The notes under the pieces were generated by a model. The model had not been told where the DNA came from, made no database searches, and saw only the letters and a list, made by a program, of their open reading frames with translations. From assembly GCF_007860105.1 (NCBI RefSeq), contig NZ_SJPU01000001.1:1128090-1192089 (forward strand): 64,000 nt of DNA, written 5' to 3'. Shown here one piece after another: positions 54,866-63,800 of the stretch. Both the position numbers and the translations under genes were made by a program. The stretch comes from Allorhodopirellula heiligendammensis (lineage in GTDB: Bacteria; Planctomycetota; Planctomycetia; Pirellulales; Pirellulaceae). Within the stretch, counting starts at the first letter, position 1, and each line of letters begins with the position of its first letter.

Positions 54866-55303
54866 TCAGGCATTTAACTCTTTGGTTAGCTTCGCCAGTT
54901 TGGCAAGCGTCTTTGGGCTGACGTGGTGCTCGATTCCCTCGGCGTCGTGCGCAGCTGTGGCCGCATCGACGCCGATCGCCAAGAGAAAGTCTTGGACAAT
55001 CTGATGCCTTTTTCGAGACTCCACCGCCAGTCGTTTTCCCTTCGCTGTCAGCCTGATGGGACGATAAGGCTCCGTCTGCAGTAGGTCCTCCCCGACCAAT
55101 CGCGACACAATTCGCGTGACCGTCACATGGCTAACGCCGAAGAAGGCCGCGAGATCAACGACGCGGCATTCGTCTTTGTGGGACAAAATGTCGTCTACTG
55201 CTTCGACATAGTCCTCAGCCTTCTCGCTGGAGTGATCGCGACGGGTACGCTCATGGGACTGAGGACCAGGGATTTGCGATAACTTTTTTCTGCTGGTGCT
55301 CAT
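54866..55303 (-). CDS. mntR: MntR-type metal-dependent transcriptional repressor (DtxR family)
   Basis: A 145-residue regulator from the ATG at 55303. The winged helix covers about 27-90 and the metal/dimer domain 91-145; there is no SH3 domain, as in MntR. All six metal ligands of B. subtilis MntR can be matched: D31 and E34 in EDYVE, H100 in RKRHQIV, and E122, E125 and H126 in AEGIEHH. It faces a metal ABC operon across a 366-bp gap and probably represses it when manganese is plentiful. I see no obvious palindromic operator in that gap. Confidence 0.92.
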   Translation of the reverse strand: MSTSRKKLSQIPGPQSHERTRRDHSSEKAEDYVEAVDDILSHKDECRVVDLAAFFGVSHVTVTRIVSRLVGEDLLQTEPYRPIRLTAKGKRLAVESRKRHQIVQDFLLAIGVDAATAAHDAEGIEHHVSPKTLAKLAKLTKELNA

Positions 55304-55669
55304 ACAGGCGGAATCCGAAGGTTTTATAGACGACGGGTGCCGTACCGGCCCGCAGCAATCGTGCACAATGTACCGGACGCTGTGAATGAGGTAAACGCGA
55401 TATCTGGTGGCGTTGCAGCCGCATCACGTAACAACAAGGCTTCGCCGCCGCAGACGAGCTGGAGGTGACAGCCGCCTCCAAACGCGAGGATGAATACATG
55501 TCGCCGCAGTGGACATGGATCGCTAAGGGGCGTGCTGTGACGGCTCTAGACAGGATTTGTAGCAATGGCTACTTTAATGAGCGACTCTTTCCATGTGAAA
55601 GTTGGAGCAAGAGTGCTCGTGTTGTTCCGTACCCGCGCCGAACCAGGGTCTTTGGGAGTCCATTGCCAG
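55304..55669. promoter_or_regulatory. divergent control region between mntR and the metal ABC operon
   Basis: 366 bases that should hold the promoters of both mntR and the metal transporter operon. One small inverted repeat, GTAGC-AATG-GCTAC at 55559-55572, is visible. I found neither a classical MntR box nor a recognisable manganese riboswitch. Open frames here lack signal peptides or domains. Confidence 0.45.
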
Positions 55670-56686
55670 ATGCAGCGACCTCTTTTTATCGTCTTTTTTA
55701 TGTCAATCTGGGTATTGGCGGCGACTGTATCTGGCTGCATCCACTCCAGTGACCCGGACGCGAGTTCACAGGCAAAACCTGACGCGGTCACGGTCGATCC
55801 CACTGAGCCTATCGCTGTGACGACGACGGTGGGAATGGTTGCTGAGTTGGTGCGGAGCGTTGGGGGGGACCGGGTTGAGGTCACACAGATCATGGGTGCA
55901 GGCGTGGACCCGCACCTCTATAAAGCGACCCGCGACGATGTGTTAGCGATGATGAACGCTGATGTGATCTTTTATTCGGGCTTGATGCTTGAAGGAAAGA
56001 TGACCGACACTTTGGTTAAAATGGCTCGCGGCAAACCGGTCGTTGGGATCACTGAGGTTCTCGATGAGACATCCCTGCTCGAGCCAGCAGGTCTCGCGGG
56101 CCATTACGATCCCCATGTCTGGATGGACGTATTGGCCTGGTCGAAGTGCGTCGATGTGATCGCTGATCAACTCTCTGTGATCGATCCGCCCTCGGAGTCG
56201 GGCTACCGCGCCCGAGCCGAAATGCTTCGCGAGGAGCTTGCGACGCTGGACGAATACGGCAAACGGGTGATCGCGACGATCCCAGCAGACAGCCGAATTC
56301 TGGTTACCTCTCACGACGCTTTTAATTACTTCGGGCGTGCCTATGGACTCGAAGTGATGGGTGTGCAGGGGATCTCAACGGAGTCCGAAGCAGGCCTGCA
56401 GCGAATCAATGAACTGGTTGACCTTTTGGTTGAGAAGAAAGTGAAATCAGTGTTTGTCGAGAGTAGCGTGCCACGGAAAAATATTGACTCGCTCGTCGAG
56501 GGCACGAGATCCCGCGGCCACGAAATTAGCGTGGGCGATCAAGAACTTTATAGCGACGCGATGGGAAAACCGGGCACGTATGAAGGGACATATATTGGTA
56601 TGCTAGATCACAATCTCACTGTCGTCGCTCGCGGTTTGGGCGGTGAAGCGCCGGAGCATGGCTTTCAAGGCAAACTCAATCAATGA
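55670..56686 (+). CDS. metal ABC transporter substrate-binding lipoprotein (cluster 9)
   Basis: A 338-residue lipoprotein from the ATG at 55670 (FMSIWVLAATVSGC). ITQIMGAGVDPHLYKAT-like run (GAGVDPHLYKATRDD), GHYDPHVWMD, ILVTSHDAFNYFGRAYGLE and the late VFVESSVPRKNIDSL define the ZnuA/PsaA/MntC family; the two His plus later Glu and Asp bind the ion. The long His-rich loop of zinc-specific ZnuA is absent, so manganese or iron is favoured. First gene of the operon; its TGA overlaps the ATPase ATG as ATGA at 56683-56686. Confidence 0.92.
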   Translation: MQRPLFIVFFMSIWVLAATVSGCIHSSDPDASSQAKPDAVTVDPTEPIAVTTTVGMVAELVRSVGGDRVEVTQIMGAGVDPHLYKATRDDVLAMMNADVIFYSGLMLEGKMTDTLVKMARGKPVVGITEVLDETSLLEPAGLAGHYDPHVWMDVLAWSKCVDVIADQLSVIDPPSESGYRARAEMLREELATLDEYGKRVIATIPADSRILVTSHDAFNYFGRAYGLEVMGVQGISTESEAGLQRINELVDLLVEKKVKSVFVESSVPRKNIDSLVEGTRSRGHEISVGDQELYSDAMGKPGTYEGTYIGMLDHNLTVVARGLGGEAPEHGFQGKLNQ

Positions 56687-57489
56687 CCCCAGCAATCGAG
56701 GTGTCCCCGTCAGCAAGCCAAGCGGAATCAATCGCATTATCGGTTGACGACCTCACCGTGGCCTATCATCGCAAGCCCGTGATTTGGGATGTCGCGATTG
56801 ATCTGCCGGCGGGCGCATTGATTGGCGTTGTGGGGCCCAATGGAGCTGGGAAAAGTACCCTGCTCAAGGCGATCATGAATCTCGTGCCCCGGGCATCGGG
56901 GCGTGTCGAGGTTTTCGGCAAGCCATACCGCGTCAATCGTCACCGGGTCGGCTACGTTCCGCAGCGCGAAAGCGTTGATTGGGACTTCCCCGTCGATGCT
57001 CTCGATGTTGTGACAATGGGCCTGTACAGCAAAATCGGTTGGTGCCTGCCGGTCCGCAAGCGACATCGCGAAGCAGGATTGGAAGCGCTCCGCCGGGTGG
57101 GAATTGCAGATCTCGCCCACCGCCAAATCAGCCAGCTTTCCGGGGGCCAGCAGCAGCGGACGTTCTTGGCGCGGGCTCTTGTGCAGGACGCGGACCTGTA
57201 CCTAATGGATGAGCCCTTCGCGGCGGTCGATGCATCCACCGAGAAGGCCATCGTCGAGCTGTTGCGTGAGCTCAAGTCGCGTGGCAAAACCGTTGTGGTA
57301 ATTCATCATGACCTGCAGACGGTGCCGGAGTACTTTGACTACGCGGTGCTCCTGAATATGCGTGTGGTCGCCCACGGTCCGATCGAATCAGTGTTCACTT
57401 CGGAGAACTTGCAAAAGACGTATGGCGGTCGGTTGACGCTACTCGATGAAGTCAGCGAAGCGATGCGTCGCCGGGAGCGTACGCTGTGA
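56683..57489 (+). CDS. metal ABC transporter ATP-binding protein
   Basis: A 268-residue ATPase. Walker A GPNGAGKSTLLKAIM, Q-loop VGYVPQRESVDWDFP (a run typical of manganese/zinc importers), signature LSGGQQQRTFLARAL, Walker B LYLMDEPFAAVD, and switch His in VVVIHHDLQTVPEYF. It energises the two permeases encoded next. The end overlaps the GTG of the first permease (GTGA, 57486-57489). Confidence 0.95.
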   Translation: MTPAIEVSPSASQAESIALSVDDLTVAYHRKPVIWDVAIDLPAGALIGVVGPNGAGKSTLLKAIMNLVPRASGRVEVFGKPYRVNRHRVGYVPQRESVDWDFPVDALDVVTMGLYSKIGWCLPVRKRHREAGLEALRRVGIADLAHRQISQLSGGQQQRTFLARALVQDADLYLMDEPFAAVDASTEKAIVELLRELKSRGKTVVVIHHDLQTVPEYFDYAVLLNMRVVAHGPIESVFTSENLQKTYGGRLTLLDEVSEAMRRRERTL

Positions 57490-59000
57490 GTCTCGACACC
57501 GTGGAGATCTCTTCGCTCCATCACAATCTCGTCATGCAACGCATTGGCGGTGCGCGTCGCTGGTTCCTGCTCCTGATCCTGATTTCTTTTCCCTCCGTCG
57601 CATTTGCTGCATCGCCCTCAGGTTCGATTACCGACCGAAGCGTGAGTTGGCCGACCATCGATCAGTGGCAGCGGGTTCTTTTTTTACAGGACTACAATAC
57701 CCGAGTCGTGCTCTTCGGAGTCGCAGTGCTGGGGGCAGCCGCAGGTTTGGTGGGCAGTTTTACGCTGCTGCGAAAGCGAGCGTTGCTGGCGGACGCCTTG
57801 GCCCACGCGAGTTTGCCAGGCATCGCATTGGCGTTCATGGTGGCCGGCGGGTTGGGCATGAATGCGAAGTCCGTGCCGGTTCTGCTTTCAGGCGCAACGG
57901 TCTCGGGATTGCTAGGCGTAGGTTTGGTGCTGCTCGTTCGCTCGCAAACCAAATTAAAGGAAGATGCCGGATTGGGGATTGCGCTGAGTGTATTCTTTGG
58001 CGCTGGGATCGCGTTGCTCGGCGTCGTTCAGCAGATGGAGACCGGCCGCGCTGCCGGATTGGAAGGCTTTATTTACGGCAAAACAGCGTCGATGAATGCC
58101 AACGATGCCCGACTGATCGCATTGGCGTCGTGCGTGGCAATCATCGGATGTCTGCTGCTGTTCAAAGAGTTCAAGTTGCTGTGCTTTGACGAGAATTTTG
58201 CCGGGTCACGGGGGATGCCTGTCTTGGCACTGGACCTGAGCCTGATGTCACTCGTCGTGCTCGTGACCATCGTAGGCTTGCAAGCGGTGGGATTGATCCT
58301 CGTCGTCGCCTTATTCGTCACTCCCGCTGCCGCGGCCAGATTTTGGACCGAAAGGCTATGGGTTGTCGCGTGGCTCTCCGCGTTTCTCGGCTCCCTTGGC
58401 GGCTTGGTCGGTGGCGCTGCGAGCGCTTTAATGCCGCGACTTCCCTCGGGCGCTATGATTGTCTTAGCGTCAACGGCGTTGTTCACTTTCAGTATGTTCT
58501 TCGGATCGGCGCGCGGTGTACTGATTCGCTGGCTGAGGCGTGCCCATGTCAATCGGCGGATTCGCAGGCAGCATTTGCTCCGTGGTCTCTACGAGATACT
58601 CGAGTTGGAGGATCCGCACACCACCCCGCACAATCATCCCGCTGTGCCAATCGAGCAGCTGTTGGAGATACGCAGTTGGTCGCGAACTCAATTACAACGA
58701 ACACTGGCTTCGGCAGAGCGGGAACAGTTGGTCAATCGACAGGCCGATTCCATCCGTCTCACGCGGGCTGGTTATGTCCAGGCAGCACGATTGACGCGGG
58801 ACCATCGATTGTGGGAACTCTACTTGATTACCCACGCCGATACCGCTCCCAGCCGTGTGGACCGCGACGCCGATCGCATCGAGCATGTGTTGGAGCCCGA
58901 ACTTATCGACGAACTCGAACACCTCCTCCAGCAACAACCTGTCCGCATTCCGGTGCCAGCGAATCCGCATGGAGTGATTCCCAGTGGTGAACAATCATGA
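57486..59000 (+). CDS. metal ABC permease fused to a DtxR-type metal-sensing domain (first copy)
   Basis: A 504-residue protein; GTG start overlapping the ATPase stop, or ATG at 57534. Residues about 20-350 are an ABC-3 permease with eight or nine helices (LLADALAHASLPGIAL, GAAAGLVGSFTLLRKRA). Residues about 370-504 form a winged helix plus DtxR metal-binding domain: RLTRAGYVQAARLTRDHRLWE, RDADRIEHVLEPELIDELEH and PHGVIP. H440, D463, E466 and H467 match MntR ligands H77, E99, E102 and H103; the D8 and E11 positions appear to be His and Arg. Feedback gating by bound metal is inferred. Confidence 0.92.
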   Translation: MSLDTVEISSLHHNLVMQRIGGARRWFLLLILISFPSVAFAASPSGSITDRSVSWPTIDQWQRVLFLQDYNTRVVLFGVAVLGAAAGLVGSFTLLRKRALLADALAHASLPGIALAFMVAGGLGMNAKSVPVLLSGATVSGLLGVGLVLLVRSQTKLKEDAGLGIALSVFFGAGIALLGVVQQMETGRAAGLEGFIYGKTASMNANDARLIALASCVAIIGCLLLFKEFKLLCFDENFAGSRGMPVLALDLSLMSLVVLVTIVGLQAVGLILVVALFVTPAAAARFWTERLWVVAWLSAFLGSLGGLVGGAASALMPRLPSGAMIVLASTALFTFSMFFGSARGVLIRWLRRAHVNRRIRRQHLLRGLYEILELEDPHTTPHNHPAVPIEQLLEIRSWSRTQLQRTLASAEREQLVNRQADSIRLTRAGYVQAARLTRDHRLWELYLITHADTAPSRVDRDADRIEHVLEPELIDELEHLLQQQPVRIPVPANPHGVIPSGEQS

Positions 59001-60349
59001 CCTGGAACTGGCAGCTGGATGGATGGATCGTACTCGCCGGGGTGTTATGCGCTGTCGCCTCCGCTCTCGTGGGGAATTTTTTAGTACTCCGCCGACTGAG
59101 TATGTTAGGTGACGCGGTCTCACACGCGGTTCTGCCTGGTTTGGCAGTCGCCTTTTTTATCAGCAACAGCCGTAGCAGTGTACCGATGTTTGTCGGGGCG
59201 GTAGTCGTTGGCGTCTTGACGGCTTTGTTCACCGAGTGGATCCGCGGTGTGGGCAAGGTCGATGAGAGCGCATCGATGGGCGTGGTCTTCACGTCCCTGT
59301 TCGCAGCTGGGTTGATCATGATTGTGCAAGCCGCTGACAAGGTCGATCTGGACGCTGGATGTGTGCTCTACGGGGCGATCGAACTTACTCCGCTCGATAC
59401 GGTAACCACATTCGGTTTTACCCTGCCACGCGCCGTGCTGGTGTTGGGTGTCGTGACTTTGGTGAACTTGGTGTTCGTGCTCGTGTTTTTCAAGGAGCTC
59501 AAGTTAACTGCCTTTGATCCGTCCCTGGCGACATCAATGGGCTTTTCGGCGGGATTCATGCACTATGCATTGATGGTGCTGGTTGCAGTAACCGCCGTGG
59601 CCAGTTTTGAGAGCGTAGGGAACGTTCTGGTGGTGGCAATGTTTATCGTGCCACCGGCAACGGCCTACCTCCTGACCGATCGACTGGGTTTGATGATCGT
59701 GCTTTCGACGGTCATTGCTGCAATGGGCGCTGTCAGCGGACATGTCGCGGCCGTGATCGTACCGACTTGGTTTGGCTTCCAAAGCACCACGACAGCAGGG
59801 ATGATGGCTGTGATGGTGGGCGTGTTTTTCATGGTTGCTATCTTCTTCGCACCTCGCCATGGCATGGTGGTTAAGCTCGCAAGGCGTCAGATTCTGTCAC
59901 TAAGTATTTTGGCGGACGATATTGTGGCGTTTCTCTATCGCCACCGCGAACGCTTGCATGAGAGCCGTAAAACGCCCGGGGCGGAGTATTCGATACGCAG
60001 GGAAATGATTGCCGAGGAGCTCCTTGCCTCCCGTTCTGCCGTAGCCATCGCGATGTCTCGACTCTACCGCCAAGGACATCTTCGCTGGGCTGATGGCGGG
60101 TGCGAACTCACTGAAGCGGGAACGCAGCGGGCCCGAGACATCGTTCGCTCGCACAGGCTATGGGAGCAATACCTGGTCAATGAAGCTGACATGGACGCCA
60201 CAAAGATTCATGACAAAGCCGAGCAATTCGAGCATTTCACTGACCGCCCGATGCAGCAGAATCTCGACACCCAGACGCGACATCCGGAGATCGATCCTCA
60301 TGGGCGGACCATTCCCCGTCCTGAACATGACCCACGGCAGGAAAGCTGA
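58997..60349 (+). CDS. metal ABC permease fused to a DtxR-type metal-sensing domain (second copy)
   Basis: A 450-residue protein that overlaps the first permease by 4 bp (ATGA). Residues 1-295 are the membrane part (MLGDAVSHAVLPGLAVAFF, FKELKLTAFDPSLATSMGFS). About 300-450 are DtxR-like: IAEELLASRSAVAIAMSRLY as the helix-turn-helix, LTEAGTQRARDIVRSHRLWEQYL, DKAEQFEH and DPHGRTIP. H386, E409, E412 and H413 match MntR ligands; of the N-terminal pair one Asp (ADDIV) seems kept, with Ala at the Glu position. The two permeases probably pair as a heterodimer, placing two sensor domains together. Confidence 0.92.
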   Translation: MTWNWQLDGWIVLAGVLCAVASALVGNFLVLRRLSMLGDAVSHAVLPGLAVAFFISNSRSSVPMFVGAVVVGVLTALFTEWIRGVGKVDESASMGVVFTSLFAAGLIMIVQAADKVDLDAGCVLYGAIELTPLDTVTTFGFTLPRAVLVLGVVTLVNLVFVLVFFKELKLTAFDPSLATSMGFSAGFMHYALMVLVAVTAVASFESVGNVLVVAMFIVPPATAYLLTDRLGLMIVLSTVIAAMGAVSGHVAAVIVPTWFGFQSTTTAGMMAVMVGVFFMVAIFFAPRHGMVVKLARRQILSLSILADDIVAFLYRHRERLHESRKTPGAEYSIRREMIAEELLASRSAVAIAMSRLYRQGHLRWADGGCELTEAGTQRARDIVRSHRLWEQYLVNEADMDATKIHDKAEQFEHFTDRPMQQNLDTQTRHPEIDPHGRTIPRPEHDPRQES

Positions 60350-60844
60350 ACTCTTTTCGTTAGATCAGAGCGAACGGATCTCGCAGCTCGATCATGACGC
60401 CGCACCCGACGCCGAGTTGGACATTCTGAACAACACTGGCGATGGCGGCCGCAACCTTTTATGGCGAGGTAGACAGACCGACCCAGACCCATTGTATTTC
60501 TGCCGAAGACGCTTGCCCAGTGACGCTGGTCGTGAACGACATCAGCGTTAAGGTTGCTCAACCTGGCAGGTACCATTCGTCTGTTTCGAACCGGTAGTGC
60601 ATCGTGGCGAAAAAGGAGGCAGCACTCGCAGGACGCGGTACTATGGTGATCACGGATGCGGATGCGGATGCGTCTTGGACGCTCACATTTTCAGAGATGT
60701 TACGGCTCATCCGATGTCGCCTCCAAAACGACGACGCTGAGCCGAGGTGAATACCATCGACTCAGCGTATCCGCACAAATTTCAAGACCAGGGGCAGTTT
60801 GAGATCGGAGAGAAGGTTCGATCCATGCTCACCCCCCCAAACCA
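60350..60844. other. intergenic region between convergent genes, no gene seen
   Basis: About 495 bases after the metal operon. Overlapping short frames on both strands (92 to 150 codons) lack domains and signal peptides. A run of three GATGCG units sits near 60655. I see no clear terminator. Parts may be gene remains, but none could be matched to a family. Confidence 0.4.
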
Positions 60845-63800
60845 TTATGGGTTCGCTTGCTTTTTCAGCCGATTGAGTTTCGGACGGCCACCCTCGTTGA
60901 CTTCCATGATAAAGCGAGCGAGATCGAGAAACTGGTCACGGTTTTCTAACGTCGCCGCCAAGCCAATGGGCATTGTCGAGACATCCGATTTAATCACCTC
61001 TTCGACATCATCCATCGGAATCACGCATGGTTTGCCTTGGTCAGCGGCGATGCTGAGTGTCAGGCTGTCCTCAGATTCTTCGACCAGGAACCCAGACAGG
61101 ACCGCGCCATCGACGGTGATCACGTTGACGGTCTGATAGCCTGATAGAATTTTTGCAGACGGCTTCAGAATCGACTCGATCAGATGCTCATCCGTGGAGT
61201 CCTTGCGCGAAACCGTCAATTCTGGGCCGAGTTGATAGCCGACGCCAACATCGTGGCAGGTGGCACATCCGGTCTGCTCCCAGTAGAAGAGTTTGGCGCC
61301 CCGAACGGCATCACCACGCTGGCGAGCGTCGCGCACCAGATCACCGATGGGCTCAGCGATTAAAGCATTTTCAAGCTCCGTATTGGCAACGCTTTCCTCG
61401 CTCATCTCCGGGCGACTTCCCTCGGGAAACGGATGCATCTCGAGGAGTTCTTCAGGGCGATAGAATCTTTGACGGTCCGTCGTCGCCGCGCGAATGCGTT
61501 TTACGTCGTCGGCGGAAACTTCGTCGGCGTCATTGCCCCAACTGGTTCGAACGTAGGTCAGCACGCTGGCGATTTCTTCGTCGTTGAACATGTTCCCAAT
61601 CGCGGTCATCGGCGGTACGCCCATATCCGGTTCGAAAACCTTTCCACGAACGCGAATTTCGCCCCAAATACCATGCAGCGTCAGCTTGATTAACCGATCG
61701 GGATCACCGTTGACCCACTCGCTACCAGCCAGGGGCGGGTAGACTCGCGCGACGCCTTCTCCATTCTCACGATGGCAGGCATAGCACGAGCCTTCTTCGA
61801 AGAACACCTGCTGGCCGAGGCTATACTTTTTCGCGAATCTCTTGTTTTTGAACTTATCGGTTTTGGTCCGGTAGTCCTTCGGTTTCATTGCTCCTTCGAG
61901 TTTGCCCGCCAGCAATTCGCCGTACTCAACCTGAAGGGTATCCGGGTCGACGAACCCTGCTTCGATCGCAGCCTCCACATCTGGTTTGAGCAGCATCATG
62001 GCGCTGTTGAGCGAGTTGCGAATCCAACGATCGGTTTTGTAGGAGGCCACCGTCAGCAGCACCTCTGCGCCAGTCTTCCCGCCGAGCCATGAACCTGCAG
62101 AAAGTGCTTCCAGTCGCACGCGCGGATGCTGGTCCGTCGCCGCGGTCGTCAGGTAGACACTGGGATCGTCGAGTAGATGCAGACAGTGACGGATAACTCG
62201 AACTGCAGCCGCACGGACGCGATGATCTTTGGCCTGCAAGCACTTTTCGAGCAGGTCCGTTGATGGGGCTTGCTGTCCCCAGGTCGCCCACAGGGCTTCC
62301 AAGACCAAACGTTCATCGTCTGCGTTCTCGCTGGCAAATTGAGCCGCAGCGTCGAGCACACTTTGCTTCGGACGGCCACGTAACTCCATGTGCGATCGCG
62401 TACGAGCGTTCACTTCGGGCAACTTCATATTCTCGAACAATTGCGAGATCTCGGCACCTGCCACAGTCGGCGGCTCGACCAGTGGCCGGTCGGAGTGCGT
62501 GATGCGGTAAATCCGTCCGTACTCGGAATTACGAAGGGGGTCCCGAGCACTGTGCTGCATGTGACCGATCAGCGTGTTGTGCCAGTCGATGAAGTAAAGG
62601 CTACCGTCGGGAGCGACTTGCAGGTCACAGGGGCGGAAATTGCCGTCGGATGACTGGATCAGGTCCTGCCGGAACTTCCCTTTGATCTCAGCACCATCTT
62701 CAATCGTCTTGCATTCCTTGATGCCGAGAAATCCGATGGTGTTCGCATACAGATAGTCACCTTGGACTTCATCGGGAAAGTGACTGCTATACAGGAACTC
62801 TGCACCCGAGGTGGGGCGTGTGTGATGTTCGTAATTGAACTTCGAAACCTTCGCAATTTCCTTCGAATGCGGAATCTTGACGGAGTAACCTAACAACCAA
62901 TATTGATCTCCGCCCGAGGCATCGTTGACAAAGGTCTGGCCATACTCATCGTGGGCAACGCCCCACGGATTGTTGACGTCAATCTGCATCACCCGTTCGA
63001 CCTTCCACGAGCTGGGGTCAAACCGCCATACGCCTCCGTCGGTCATGCGTTGGGGCCCCCACGGCGTTTCAACTTGCGAGTGAAGGAAGCGGCCCTCACA
63101 CATATAGATGCCGCTGCCATGGTCGGTATCGAATGCGGAAATGGCATGGTGGGTGTCGTGTGAATCGAAACCATCGAGCAAGTACTCCATCTTGTCTGCG
63201 TGGTCGTCGCCATCGGTGTCTTTGAGCAGCACCAGAAATGGTTCTTGAGACAAATAGACGCCCTCGGGGGCCAGCTCAAATCCAATGGGCATATGCAACC
63301 CATCGGCAAACACGGTTTCCTTGTCCGCCCGGCCATCGCCATCGGTATCCTCATAGATTAGGAGCATATCATTGGGCTTCGAGTCACCCGGCTTGTAGTG
63401 CGGGTAACTTGGCAGTGTCGACACCCACAACCGCCCTTGATTGTCGAACTCCATTTGGGCTGGGTTGCCGAGATTCGGGAACTCTTGTTCTGAGGCGAAC
63501 AGCGAGACTTCATACCCATCGGGCAGCGTGAATTTTTTCAGCGCCTCGGATTCTTCTTTGAGGTAATCGGGGGTGCCATTCTTCGCACTGGGCTGAAAGT
63601 TGGTTTCCACCGATGAGAGCGGTCGAGTCATCGCGTCATCGACCTCAAGTGTTGACGACTTCCCTTGAGCGATGGCCCAAATGTTTTCATCCCGCAACAC
63701 GGTCATTTGCCGAATCTTCTCGATCTCTTCGGGATAATTGAAGTTGCCGTAGGGTGCCCAGCGGCGTCCGTAGGCGTGAACACCGTTGAGCATCCGATAA

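Noticed and set aside
60093-60551. Open frame of 152 codons on the plus strand
   Set aside because: Its first half lies inside the second permease gene in another frame, and the rest shows no motif.
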